Assembly: GCA_014799385.1 (NCBI GenBank)
Contig: JAAVIC010000025.1
Span: 62,001 to 126,000 of the forward strand
Direction: 5' to 3'
Source of the DNA: Oscillospiraceae bacterium
Lineage (GTDB): Bacteria > Bacillota > Clostridia > Oscillospirales > Ruminococcaceae
Length of the DNA: 64,000 nt
Shown here: one piece after another, positions 26,379 to 34,365 of the stretch
How the letters are laid out: every line of letters begins with the position of its first letter
How positions within the stretch are numbered: position 1 is the first letter of the stretch
The notes under the pieces: model-generated
What the model saw: only the letters and a program-made list of their open reading frames with translations
Told to the model about the DNA's origin: nothing
The model's database searches: none
Translations under genes and position numbers: made by a program

Positions 26379-27200
26379 ATGGGCAAGCTCTTTATTGTCG
26401 GCACTCCGATAGGGAATCTCGGGGATTTCAGTCCGCGCGGGGTTGAAACGCTCCAAAACGCGGATTACATTGCCGCCGAGGACACACGCGTTACATTGGG
26501 ACTGCTTACGCATTTTGGGATAAAAAAGCCGATGTTGTCTTGTTACAAGCCCAAGGAGCAGGAAAAGAGCGAACGAATAATTGCGCTTCTGGAGGAGGGA
26601 AACTCCGTTGCGTTGGTAAGCGACGCGGGAATGCCGTGCGTTTCCGACCCGGGCGCGGTGCTCGTGAAAAAGTGCCGAGCGCGCGGTATCCCGGTGGAGG
26701 TGATTCCCGGGTGTAACGCGGCAATCGCGGCGGTTGCCGCAAGCGGTCTGGAGGTCGGGCAGTTCACGTTCGAGGGGTTCTTGCCCGTTCCCCAAAAGGA
26801 GCGTATCGAGCGGCTTGAAATCGTCAAAAACCTCCCCCACGCGTTGGTGCTATACGAAGCTCCGCATAAAATAAAACAAACTCTGGCGGATTTGTGTTCC
26901 GTCCTCGGCGGAGAACGCGAAACCGCGTTATGCCGCGAGCTTACCAAAATCCACGAGGAGGTTATCCGCGGCTCTCTCGGGGAGCTTTCTCACTACTATG
27001 ACGAAATCACACCTCGCGGCGAATACGTGATAGTGGTAAGCGGCGCGGTCTCTCCGCGTGAGGAGTTTACAATCGAACAGGCGGTTCAGTTGGCGCGGCA
27101 ATTGGCGGAGGGCGGCGAAAAGCTCTCGGACGCGTGCCGCGAAGCCGCCAAAGCAACGGGAATCCCCAAACGGGAGATATACACGCGGATAGTTGAGTAG
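26379..27200 (+). CDS. rsmI: 16S rRNA 2'-O-ribose C1402 methyltransferase
   Basis: RsmI, 273 residues, methylates the ribose of C1402 in the decoding centre; SAM-dependent tetrapyrrole-methylase fold. LFIVGTPIGNLGDFSPRGVE, AAEDTRVTLGLL and the VSDAGMPCVSDPGAVLV segment are diagnostic, and HALVLYEAPHKIKQTL follows. I start at the ATG at 26379, 6 bases after GAGGTG; the longer frame from 26352 lies in the Family B repeat. Confidence 0.96.
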   Translation: MGKLFIVGTPIGNLGDFSPRGVETLQNADYIAAEDTRVTLGLLTHFGIKKPMLSCYKPKEQEKSERIIALLEEGNSVALVSDAGMPCVSDPGAVLVKKCRARGIPVEVIPGCNAAIAAVAASGLEVGQFTFEGFLPVPQKERIERLEIVKNLPHALVLYEAPHKIKQTLADLCSVLGGERETALCRELTKIHEEVIRGSLGELSHYYDEITPRGEYVIVVSGAVSPREEFTIEQAVQLARQLAEGGEKLSDACREAAKATGIPKREIYTRIVE

Positions 27201-27229
27201 TTGACAATCCTCGTGATTTGGTGTATAAT
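27201..27229 (+). promoter_or_regulatory. Promoter of the zinc-ribbon membrane gene
   Basis: TTGACA (27201-27206), 17 bp, TATAAT (27224-27229), starting at the base after the rsmI stop codon. Confidence 0.85.
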
Positions 27230-27280
27230 AGAAGTATGGGAGAGATGGAGTAATCTATAACCTCTGATAGGAGAATTGTT

Positions 27281-28456
27281 ATGGTTTGTCAGAATTGCGG
27301 AAAATCGTTGGTGCGGGGGTATTCGTTCTGTATGGAGTGCGGTTCGCCCGTGCCGCCCGAGGCTCTTGAAGAGGCGGGTATGCCCCCAAGAACGGGAGAT
27401 CACGTGGAAAATCCCCGTGAGAATCCATCCAAGCCGACATCCGATTCCAAGGACACGACCCGAGCTTCGGGTACAACCGGAGCTTCCGGCACGGCTCAAG
27501 CCTCGGGCACAACCCGAGCTTCGGGGGGAATGCCCGATATAAGCCCGCTTTCGGCGGGGGATAATGACGATTCCGAAGATTCCACGGAAAAGTCGCTGGT
27601 GTTCTGCAAAAACTGCGGTACGGTTATGCAAAGCAATCCGTACACTTGCGAGAAGTGCGGAGAGCCGCTTGCGGGAGGTCACGGCGGAATCCCGCTGTTT
27701 CGTGACCCCGATTTGCTTTCCGAGGGAATGGAAGATATTGGCGAGGATATGAACCTCAGCGAAATGCTCGGCGTTGACGGAAGTCCGTTAGACGATGAAA
27801 TGGACGCCGAGGCTGCAAAAATGTTCGGGATCGGCAGCGAAACACATTCCAATATCGACAGCGGCAGTCAATTCTCGGCGGCGGATCTGGAAATGTTGAA
27901 TATGCAGATGTCCAAATACAGCCAGTCCACATCAAGCGAAATGCCGATGGTTGGGCGCGATATACCAGAACCCGAGCCTCCCAAACCGCCTCAGCCACCC
28001 CAACCAGTTGATAAGAACGCGCCCATTATTGCCGAGGAGGAATTTATTCCCGAAAGCAGCGATTTTGGCGACTTCGGGGACTTTACAGAGGAGCCGTCCA
28101 ATGAGACGGGCGCTTCCGTTGAGCCAATGCAGTCAAATCCCGTGGATTTGGACAAATCGCATACAGTGTACTCCGAGCCAAAGCCCGAGGTATCGAATCC
28201 CGTATATTCCGAGCCAAAGCCGATTCCCGAAAGCCCCGTTATCGAGCAGGCACCGATTATTGAGGAAGCTCCCGTAATTGAGGAAATTTCCGAAAATCCT
28301 CCCGATTCAGACAATGACGGCAGGGACGACTATCTGCTTCCGCCCGAGGAGCTTCCGCCGCCTGAAAAACCACCAATGCCAAGGTATATGTTTATCGGCA
28401 TAATTATAGTTATTCTGTGTATTACCGCGGGTATAATCCTCGCAAATGCGAAGTAA
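27281..28456 (+). CDS. Zinc-ribbon protein with disordered linker and C-terminal membrane anchor
   Basis: 391 residues. Two Cys-pair ribbons (CQNCGKSLVRGYSFCMECG at residues 3-21 and CKNCGTVMQSNPYTCEKCG near 108-126) are followed by a long acidic, proline-rich, low-complexity region and a C-terminal hydrophobic helix (MFIGIIIVILCITAGIILA). Four tandem 18-bp units (27455-27526) encode TTRASG-like hexapeptides between the ribbons. Probably a tail-anchored membrane protein with the ribbons in the cytoplasm; the function is unknown. Similar architecture recurs in the minus-strand gene at 31705-32247. Confidence 0.8.
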   Translation: MVCQNCGKSLVRGYSFCMECGSPVPPEALEEAGMPPRTGDHVENPRENPSKPTSDSKDTTRASGTTGASGTAQASGTTRASGGMPDISPLSAGDNDDSEDSTEKSLVFCKNCGTVMQSNPYTCEKCGEPLAGGHGGIPLFRDPDLLSEGMEDIGEDMNLSEMLGVDGSPLDDEMDAEAAKMFGIGSETHSNIDSGSQFSAADLEMLNMQMSKYSQSTSSEMPMVGRDIPEPEPPKPPQPPQPVDKNAPIIAEEEFIPESSDFGDFGDFTEEPSNETGASVEPMQSNPVDLDKSHTVYSEPKPEVSNPVYSEPKPIPESPVIEQAPIIEEAPVIEEISENPPDSDNDGRDDYLLPPEELPPPEKPPMPRYMFIGIIIVILCITAGIILANAK

Positions 28457-28460
28457 ACCA

Positions 28461-28486
28461 AACGCTCCCGAAAAACGGGAGCGTTT
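28461..28486 (+). terminator. Terminator after the zinc-ribbon gene
   Basis: AACGCTCCCG-aaaaaa-CGGGAGCGTT is a strong hairpin directly after the stop; the following TCAGTCTG is not T-rich, so termination may be weak on this strand. Confidence 0.6.
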
Positions 28487-28536
28487 CAGTCTGTATATAA
28501 ACTCGCAGTTCCCCCCGCCGCAAGCGGGGGAAACCG
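28487..28536. repeat. Family C palindromic repeat, short copy
   Basis: CAGTCTGTATATAAACTCGC is followed by a TTCCCCCCGC/GCGGGGGAA hairpin. The left flank matches, in reverse complement, the right flank of the Family C copy at 40.6 kb. Confidence 0.5.
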
Positions 28537-28592
28537 CACAAAAAACTTTGAAGCACGGAAATATTTAATTGGAAGAACAATAGTAACACAAT

Positions 28593-29669
28593 TCACATTT
28601 CCGGAAATAAAGAGCATCCTGTTTGTGCGATTTCATGCAATATATCTGAAAATTCCTCTGACTTCGACTCTAGCAAACCATGTGTAGTATCTTCCATAAT
28701 ATACATTTTTTTACGAGGAGCGTTTACCGATTCAAAATAATCTTGCGCAATCAGATAATTGGTCTGGTAATCCTTACCGCCGTTTATATTATAAAATGGC
28801 ACTTGATAATCGGTTTTGCCAAGTAATGAGAATTTGTTAAATTCATCTGACCTTAAAAATTCAATATATACGCTATAATCCGAATTGATATAATTGTAAA
28901 AATCTCCAAGTGAATAGTATGGATTAAATACTTGTGCGGCAACCAAATTATAATCTGTTCCATCAACAAGCATATTATAACCGTATTTTTCCATTAGTGC
29001 ATTTCTAGTCGCGAAATATTCCATCGAAAAATCATCAACATTCAATTTCTCAATGAGGCGGAGGCTTTCTTCATCATTTCCTGCCCATTTGATGGCTTCT
29101 TCCTTAAAGGCAATTTCATTCTGATAGAAGTCAACAAGCTGTCCTGTTCCTATATAACATTCGTAATATTCGGGATATTCAAGAGCAAGGTTACACCCAA
29201 AATATGTTCCCCACGAATGACCAAGCAATGTTATCTTATCCTTGCCAAGATAGTCTAATAGAAATTTTGTCATTTCCACGCCGTCACTCATCATGATGTC
29301 ATATGTCAATGTGGTGTCATTCTGGTCAGAAGAATAGCTTTTTCCGCAATTTCTCTGATCCCATGTGACAACAGTGTACACATCAGACCATTTTCTGGTG
29401 AAGGCATAATCATAAAGGCTTGTAGACGAGCCCGGTCCGCCATGCAGATATAATAAAACGGGGTTGTCTTTATCTTGTCCGTAAATACTTATCCACTGCT
29501 TTGTGCCGTTTATATCTACATATACTGTCTCATTTATGCCGCCCTCAGGTGTTTGGTCATAAATCCTCTGCCCGATAAATCGAACAATTAGAAAAAGTAC
29601 AATGACAGCAGCAAGTACAATGAATATCCATTTCAGTATTTTAGAAGTAACTTTAAAGAACTTTTTCAT
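28593..29669 (-). CDS. Membrane-anchored alpha/beta hydrolase, proline-iminopeptidase-like
   Basis: 358 residues from the ATG at 29669. An N-terminal hydrophobic helix (ILKWIFIVLAAVIVLFLIV) anchors it. The hydrolase core has the oxyanion HGGPGSS motif, the nucleophile elbow GHSWGT, and a C-terminal His in DTTHGLLE, the pattern of proline iminopeptidases and related S33 enzymes. The catalytic domain is probably outside the cell; the substrate is unknown. Base composition is more AT-rich than its neighbours, so recent transfer is possible. It has its own promoter. Confidence 0.85.
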   Translation of the reverse strand: MKKFFKVTSKILKWIFIVLAAVIVLFLIVRFIGQRIYDQTPEGGINETVYVDINGTKQWISIYGQDKDNPVLLYLHGGPGSSTSLYDYAFTRKWSDVYTVVTWDQRNCGKSYSSDQNDTTLTYDIMMSDGVEMTKFLLDYLGKDKITLLGHSWGTYFGCNLALEYPEYYECYIGTGQLVDFYQNEIAFKEEAIKWAGNDEESLRLIEKLNVDDFSMEYFATRNALMEKYGYNMLVDGTDYNLVAAQVFNPYYSLGDFYNYINSDYSVYIEFLRSDEFNKFSLLGKTDYQVPFYNINGGKDYQTNYLIAQDYFESVNAPRKKMYIMEDTTHGLLESKSEEFSDILHEIAQTGCSLFPEM

Positions 29670-29715
29670 TATATACCATACCTTCCTCAAAATCGATTTG
29701 TTGCACTGTATAGAT

Positions 29716-29744
29716 ATTATACCACATTGTATCGTGCTTTGCAA
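29716..29744 (-). promoter_or_regulatory. Promoter of the alpha/beta hydrolase gene
   Basis: Read on the minus strand: TTGCAA (29744-29739), 17 bp, TATAAT (29721-29716), about 45 bases before the ATG. Confidence 0.8.
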
Positions 29745-29840
29745 TATATACAATCCACAAATTGGCGTGTTTTAACTTGGATTGTTTGTGTGTATTGCAT
29801 AAATTGACTTTAAGTACACCATAATTATTCTGATTATTTA

Positions 29841-30533
29841 TTATCCTTTGAGTAGATTGTTCCACTTGTAATACTCGGGGTAATATCGTTCCAGAAACGC
29901 GTAAAATGCCCGCGAGTGGTCATGGTGCCAATAATGCGCGTATTCGTGCCAAAAGACGGACTTCACCGTTTCGCGCGGGTAGGCGGCAAGCCTGATGTTG
30001 ATTGAGATGTGCCCGCGCGTGTAGGAGCAGCTACCCCAACGCGTTTTCATATCCTTAATCGTGATTTGTGTTGGCGGCGCGGTTAGTCCATTCTCCGCAA
30101 GCTCCGCGCGGACTTCGGCATTTATCTCGCGGCAAAGCTCCGGGAATCGCTCGTTTACCGAGCGTTGAATCAACGATAGAATATACTCATTGTTATCTAT
30201 GTCTCGCGTGAAAACGCGACATTCCGTTTCGTCAAAAACAGCGATTTCCCGTGCGTTTTGAATAATACGCACGGGATATTCACGTCCAAGCCAGTTTACC
30301 AACTCGGTGTTTACGGAGCTTTTGCTTTCGCGCTCACGCAGCTTGTCAAATGCGTTAAGGAAGAAATCCGCGCGCTGAATCAGAAAGTTCTCGATTTCCT
30401 TGACCGTAACGCGCGGGTTTGCCGAAATGTGAACGATTCCGTCACCTTTCGCACGGAAGTTGACATTTTTCACGCGTTTTCGTGTAAGTTCGTAGGTGAG
30501 AGTTTGCCCATTGGGGAGAGTTATCGTTTTCAA
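29841..30533 (-). CDS. YgjP-like zinc metallopeptidase (M48/DUF45 family)
   Basis: 230 residues. The zinc motif HExxH is in FWHEYAHYWHHDHSRAF, and the preceding TRWGSCSYTRGHISINIRLA is the conserved segment of the YgjP/DUF45 group. The start is TTG (30533-30531) with GGAG 5 bases upstream; no better ATG exists. It lies 19 bases after the preceding minus-strand gene and is the last of a four-gene unit. A role in proteolysis is inferred from family only. Confidence 0.88.
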   Translation of the reverse strand: MKTITLPNGQTLTYELTRKRVKNVNFRAKGDGIVHISANPRVTVKEIENFLIQRADFFLNAFDKLRERESKSSVNTELVNWLGREYPVRIIQNAREIAVFDETECRVFTRDIDNNEYILSLIQRSVNERFPELCREINAEVRAELAENGLTAPPTQITIKDMKTRWGSCSYTRGHISINIRLAAYPRETVKSVFWHEYAHYWHHDHSRAFYAFLERYYPEYYKWNNLLKG

Positions 30534-30552
30534 GTCTGCTCCATTCTATTGC

Positions 30553-30888
30553 CTATGCCAAAATGCTTTTCGCTTCCTCATAAGATCGAACCCAGTCCGA
30601 AAGCCCGTTATCGGCAGCCAATTTCGCCATATTATCTATTTCTTTATAAAGCTCCGAAACGGTGATGTTTTTGGTGTAGTTTTCGTCTTCATAGACATCG
30701 TTTTCACACCACTTATACATCTCATACGGTTTTCCGCCGCTGTCGATTCCCCACTCGTAAACCTCCAGCGGACCAAATGAAGCCTTGAAGATTATAACGA
30801 TATTCCCATTCTTATCGGGAGTCAATATCGGCGGGCTGTAAACCCATCTGTCAGCGAAAAGTTGATTTCCGATAACCTTACTTTCCAT
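30553..30888 (-). CDS. Hypothetical protein
   Basis: 111 residues beginning MESKVIGNQLFADRWVYSPP, soluble, with a Trp/Tyr/Glu-rich centre (FGPLEVYEWGIDSGGKPYEM). Family not recognised. The ATG at 30888 overlaps the end of the upstream gene by 11 bases, which indicates translational coupling. Confidence 0.7.
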   Translation of the reverse strand: MESKVIGNQLFADRWVYSPPILTPDKNGNIVIIFKASFGPLEVYEWGIDSGGKPYEMYKWCENDVYEDENYTKNITVSELYKEIDNMAKLAADNGLSDWVRSYEEAKSILA

Positions 30889-31360
30889 TGACGCGCTCCA
30901 ATGTCCGCCGCTCGGTATCGGCGCAGTATGCCTTGATTTCAATGCTGTTCATATAGTTGTCGAAAAGGTGAGCGTTCTCGGAAAGCTCCTTTTTAATCGG
31001 ATTATTGTCGGGAATCTGCCCTACGGGAATATCCAGCACGACCGTGTTGGTCTGATTATAGAAGTTCACCTGTATCGGACACTCCATAATGCCACTTACC
31101 CCCGCCACGACAAGCACTCCACATTCTTCGCCGAGGGACTCGCACTTGCGGAGCTTCCCTTGGCAGTCCATAACCTCTTCCATGATGTCGTCCGTGTTTG
31201 CGCCTGCGATTTCGGATATGGCAACACACTGCAAATCCTCGCCGAAATCGGCAAGAACCACCTGCGCCGCGTCAAGCATAAAGTCGAACCCATATCCCCA
31301 AGTGGCAGCATATCTCACGGTTATCCAACCGTTATCCTCGATTGATTCCTTGAATATCAT
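30878..31360 (-). CDS. Hypothetical protein
   Basis: 160 residues beginning MIFKESIEDNGWITVRYAAT. The ATG at 31360 has GGAGGAG upstream. Soluble, mixed alpha/beta, no clear motif; there is some resemblance in style to small immunity or regulatory proteins, but I would not assign it. It lies in a four-gene unit: 62-residue membrane protein, this gene, the overlapping gene at 30888 and the YgjP-like protease. Confidence 0.7.
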   Translation of the reverse strand: MIFKESIEDNGWITVRYAATWGYGFDFMLDAAQVVLADFGEDLQCVAISEIAGANTDDIMEEVMDCQGKLRKCESLGEECGVLVVAGVSGIMECPIQVNFYNQTNTVVLDIPVGQIPDNNPIKKELSENAHLFDNYMNSIEIKAYCADTERRTLERVNGK

Positions 31361-31379
31361 ATCGCTCCTCCGCAATCGC

Positions 31380-31568
31380 TCAGTGCCAGCCGCACTCGTC
31401 ATAGTCCTTCCATTTGTCGCGGTAACGCATATCGTCCGCGAGCTTCAGGCAGATGTACGCCACTGCCGCCGCGACAACGATTACCGCGCCGATTATCGGA
31501 ATGACTGTCTTGCCGACAGGTCCGACCTTTTTGTCGAGCTTGTTCTTGATTTCGCCTTTGATTTTCAT
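31380..31568 (-). CDS. Small membrane protein (62 residues)
   Basis: A lysine-rich start (MKIKGEIKNKLDKKVGPVGK), one hydrophobic helix (TVIPIIGAVIVVAAAVAYI) and an acidic, Trp-containing tail. GAGGAGG lies upstream of the ATG, and the next gene starts 19 bases after the stop. Probably the first gene of the unit; function unknown. Confidence 0.65.
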   Translation of the reverse strand: MKIKGEIKNKLDKKVGPVGKTVIPIIGAVIVVAAAVAYICLKLADDMRYRDKWKDYDECGWH

Positions 31569-31620
31569 AGTAATGTCCTCCTCTTAGGAAAACGATGATT
31601 AAATCGTTTTAATAAAATCT

Positions 31621-31685
31621 TAAGCCTTATTTTATACGGTTTTCCCTGCCAACCCGGCTCGGGTCGCCGCAGGCGGGGAAAACCG
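31621..31685. repeat. Family C palindromic repeat, copy at 31.6 kb
   Basis: CGGTTTTCCCTGCC (31637-31650) pairs with GGCGGGGAAAACCG (31672-31685); inside is CCCG-gct-CGGG. The left flank TAAGCCTTATTTTATA recurs at 40.57 kb, where the core is inverted. It lies just after the minus-strand zinc-ribbon gene and may double as its terminator (the minus strand has no T-run). Confidence 0.7.
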
Positions 31686-31704
31686 CCATTGAATCAATGT
31701 TTAC

Positions 31705-32247
31705 TTAGCTGCCAAAGTATAATCCTGCGAATATTCCCGCAACGATTGCCATAACCGCCACTGCCGCCAGACACATTATGATATGTCCCAAGGTGTATTT
31801 CCGCTCGGGCATTGGCTTTTCTGAGAACTGCAAAGTCGGCGGAGCCTGATATGGCTGTGGCTGAATCCCGGACTGAAGCTCCGAAGCCTCTCCCATATTC
31901 GGGATATTTTCGGGCTGCGGCTGAATCCCGGGCCGCATTTCCGAAACCTCCCCCATATTGGGGATAACTTCGGGACGCGGCGCGTTGGTCGGCTCGGGCA
32001 GCGTCACGGGAACGCTTTCCGCCGCTTGCGCGGATTCCGAAATCGTCTCGGGGGTGTTCTCCACCGCCTCTACTACCGAAATCGGCTCTGAAACCGGTTC
32101 ATAAATCGGCTGTGAAATCGATTCCGAAACGGGTTGTGAAATCTGCTGTGAAACAGGCTGCGAAAACGGTTGTGATACGGGAAGTCCGCAGAAGTTGCAG
32201 AACTTCGCATTGTCGCCTATCTCTCTGCCGCAATTTGAACAAAACAT
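31705..32247 (-). CDS. Zinc-ribbon protein with repeat linker and C-terminal membrane helix
   Basis: 180 residues. An N-terminal double ribbon (CSNCGREIGDNAKFCNFCG) is followed by Ser/Gln/Pro/Val-rich repeats (QPVSQQISQPVSESISQP) and two copies of an IPNMGEVSE...GIQPQP unit, then a C-terminal span (IIMCLAAVAVMAIVAGIFAG). Same plan as the protein at 27281-28456. It begins 14 bases after the glycosylase gene, so the two are co-transcribed. Confidence 0.8.
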   Translation of the reverse strand: MFCSNCGREIGDNAKFCNFCGLPVSQPFSQPVSQQISQPVSESISQPIYEPVSEPISVVEAVENTPETISESAQAAESVPVTLPEPTNAPRPEVIPNMGEVSEMRPGIQPQPENIPNMGEASELQSGIQPQPYQAPPTLQFSEKPMPERKYTLGHIIMCLAAVAVMAIVAGIFAGLYFGS

Positions 32248-32261
32248 AATATCAAATCCTT

Positions 32262-33071
32262 TCAGGTTGTTACCAAACCATTGTTATTTCTCACATAATC
32301 GAACAGGTATTGCTGAGCTATGCCCTCAATGCCCTCGGTACACTGCGGAAGTCCGTTTGGGTAGAACTCCGCCATAATGCGCTTGACCCACACATCCTTG
32401 GGGAACGCGTCTAATTTATGGAACGCGAACAACAGCACGCAGTCCGCGACCTTATCCCCAACGCCGACTATGGTTTTCAGCTTTTTTCGGGCGGGTTCGA
32501 GCGGGAGCACGTCAATTTTCGAGAAGTCGATTTCGCCGCTGTTCACCTTTTGGACTGCGTCAACTATGTACCGCGCGCGGAATCCCGCTTTGAGGGGAGC
32601 AAGCTCCTCGACTGTGACCTTGCGCATCCGCTCGGCGGTCGGGAACGTATAATCGCCCTCGCTGATCCTCTCGCCGAAGTTCTCGCATAATCTGCTTATA
32701 ATCAGCGAAATTCGTGGGATATTGTTGTTCTGCGAGATGATAAAGCTGATCAGTGTTTCAAACGGCTCTTGCCGCAGAATCCTGATTCCCGGTGAGCACT
32801 CGCAAGCTGCACGGAGCGTCTTATCCGCCGATAAACGGGAAATGAACGCGCCGTAATCGGTTTCAAGGTCAAAATAATTTCGCCACAGAGGAATATCTTT
32901 CTCCGAGATTCCCGAGAGTATAATATTTTCGCCCTCGCGTTTCACGGATATTTTACGTCCGTGAGCGATTCCCGAAAACACATTATTTTCCGACTCTTTC
33001 CAACGGAAGCACTGTCCGCACAGAAATGTCTGCCGCAAGTCAAAATGCGGGCTTGTTATCGTGTATTCCAT
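32262..33071 (-). CDS. 8-oxoguanine DNA glycosylase/AP lyase, OGG1 type
   Basis: 269 residues, excises 8-oxoguanine opposite C. The N-terminal beta domain (FDLRQTFLCGQCFRWKES) precedes the HhH-GPD core with SFIISQNNNIPRI; the catalytic Lys lies in the hairpin VGVGDKVADCVLL and the catalytic Asp in AFPKDVWVKR. OGG1-type enzymes are known in clostridia. The ATG at 33071 is preceded 7 bases upstream by GGGGAG, which is the terminal sequence of a MITE-like element. Confidence 0.92.
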   Translation of the reverse strand: MEYTITSPHFDLRQTFLCGQCFRWKESENNVFSGIAHGRKISVKREGENIILSGISEKDIPLWRNYFDLETDYGAFISRLSADKTLRAACECSPGIRILRQEPFETLISFIISQNNNIPRISLIISRLCENFGERISEGDYTFPTAERMRKVTVEELAPLKAGFRARYIVDAVQKVNSGEIDFSKIDVLPLEPARKKLKTIVGVGDKVADCVLLFAFHKLDAFPKDVWVKRIMAEFYPNGLPQCTEGIEGIAQQYLFDYVRNNNGLVTT

Positions 33072-33074
33072 AGT

Positions 33075-33410
33075 ATTGCTCCCCCAATTAACTTATGAAT
33101 TTTTCGCTTGCTCAAACACCGAACTTCTGCGTCAAACTCCCTTGCTGTACATACAGTACAGCGGCGGTCGTTTTCCTTGAATTTCGGCGTTTGCGCCGCA
33201 CGAAATTCTTCAAGAGTTAAGGCAACACCGCACAAAGACCGCGCTACGAGCTTTGCACGTCATCTGCTTGCAAATTTTCCGCCATTTTTGCACAAAACTC
33301 CTCGAAATACGCCAGTATTACTTCGTCGTTTTGTGCAATCTGACGAAAAATTTACTTAACGCATCTGACGTACAATCTTTGTGCGGTGTTGCCTTAATTG
33401 GTGGAGCAAT
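33075..33410. mobile_element. MITE-like element with nested terminal inverted repeats
   Basis: Ends: ATTGCTCCCCCAATTAA (33075-33091) and TTAATTGGTGGAGCAAT (33394-33410), one mismatch. Nested within is a perfect 22-bp pair starting TTAAGGCAACACCGCACAAAG (33217-33238 with 33376-33397), and inside that a TTGCACAAAAC/GTTTTGTGCAA hairpin. No transposase frame is present. The left part has a GCTGTAC...GTACAGC hairpin and a GAATTTCGGCG/CGCCGCACGAAATTC hairpin. It could be a non-autonomous transposon or two elements inserted into each other. Confidence 0.65.
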
Positions 33411-33426
33411 AATTGAAAATTACCCC

Positions 33427-33455
33427 TTGACTATTCGAGATGTTTGTACTACAAT
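33427..33455 (+). promoter_or_regulatory. Promoter of the DUF6062-like gene
   Basis: TTGACT (33427-33432), 17 bp, TACAAT (33450-33455). It is just outside the MITE-like element and about 130 bp before the ATG. Confidence 0.7.
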
Positions 33456-33582
33456 ATAAGTATGGGGCAGTGCCGCGCAAGTATGGCGGCGCATATGCCT
33501 ATTTCAATTATACAACAAATCTGCCGAGATTTCAAGTGTTTTGTGAGAATTTCGGTAAATATACACGAAAGGATTGTGAGAA

Positions 33583-34284
33583 ATGCGAGAAAGTTTACTT
33601 ACCATTCCGATTAACGAGGTGTTTGAGCCGCGCTGCGGGTGTCCTATCTGCGCTATGCGCGACACCGTGGAACAGCACATCTGCGAGTACATTATGGGCG
33701 CGGCGATGATGGAGCCGGACGTTCGCGAGGAAACCAACGCGCTTGGGTTCTGCCGCGAGCATTTCAACTGCCTGCTCAAACAGAACAACCGCCTGTCGCT
33801 CGGATTAATGCTTAATACGCGCTTACAGACGCTCCGCGCGGAGATATTTGAGAAGAAAACCACCGCGCTGAACAAATCCGCGAAAGCCAAGAAATCCGCC
33901 GAGGTGGAATCCACCTGCTTTGTTTGCTCTAAAGTGGACTGGGGTATTATGCATATGCTGGAAACCGTGTTTGATATGTGGAAGGACGAGGGTTTCCGCA
34001 AGCTCTATTCTTCGCAGGAGTACATCTGCATTCCGCATTACAATCTGCTGATGTCTGCCGCGCAAACCAAGCTCAAAAAGGACGCGCTCAAGTCGTTTTG
34101 TGACGCTACCGAAAAGCTGGTCGGGGATTATATCAAGCAGCTTAACGATGACGTGAACGAGTTTTGCGACAGCTTTGATTACCGCAACGCGCGCAAGCTC
34201 CACAACGAGGATATGGAACACGTGCGCAATTCAATAGACCGCGCGATACAATTTATAACATCGAGAAAGCCTAACGAGAAGTGA
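33583..34284 (+). CDS. DUF6062-like protein
   Basis: 233 residues. It has CGCPIC near residue 19, GFCREHFNCL near 65 and CFVC near 112, probable metal-binding Cys/His positions, in the layout of the clostridial DUF6062 group (ITIPINEVFEPRCGCPICAM-like start). It is soluble and mostly helical. Function unknown. GAAAGGA precedes the ATG. tsaD follows 81 bp later across a Family C palindrome. Confidence 0.75.
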   Translation: MRESLLTIPINEVFEPRCGCPICAMRDTVEQHICEYIMGAAMMEPDVREETNALGFCREHFNCLLKQNNRLSLGLMLNTRLQTLRAEIFEKKTTALNKSAKAKKSAEVESTCFVCSKVDWGIMHMLETVFDMWKDEGFRKLYSSQEYICIPHYNLLMSAAQTKLKKDALKSFCDATEKLVGDYIKQLNDDVNEFCDSFDYRNARKLHNEDMEHVRNSIDRAIQFITSRKPNEK

Positions 34285-34290
34285 TTTGAT

Positions 34291-34347
34291 TCTCGGTTTC
34301 TCCCTGCCAGCCCGGTTCGGGTCGCCGTAGGCAGGGAGAAATCGAGA
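34291..34347. repeat. Family C palindromic repeat, copy at 34.3 kb
   Basis: TCTCGgTTTCTCCCTGCC pairs with GGCAGGGAGAAAtCGAGA; the inside CCCGGTTCGGG matches the other copies. It fills the gap between the DUF6062-like gene and tsaD. On the plus strand there is no T-run after it. Confidence 0.7.
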
Positions 34348-34365
34348 AATGGGGAGATACGCAAA

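Noticed and set aside
34297-34341. tRNA-like fold (CCCGGTTCGGGTCGCC)
   Set aside because: The T-loop-like GGTTCGGG is part of a perfect palindrome shared by other Family C copies; there are no anticodon or acceptor features.
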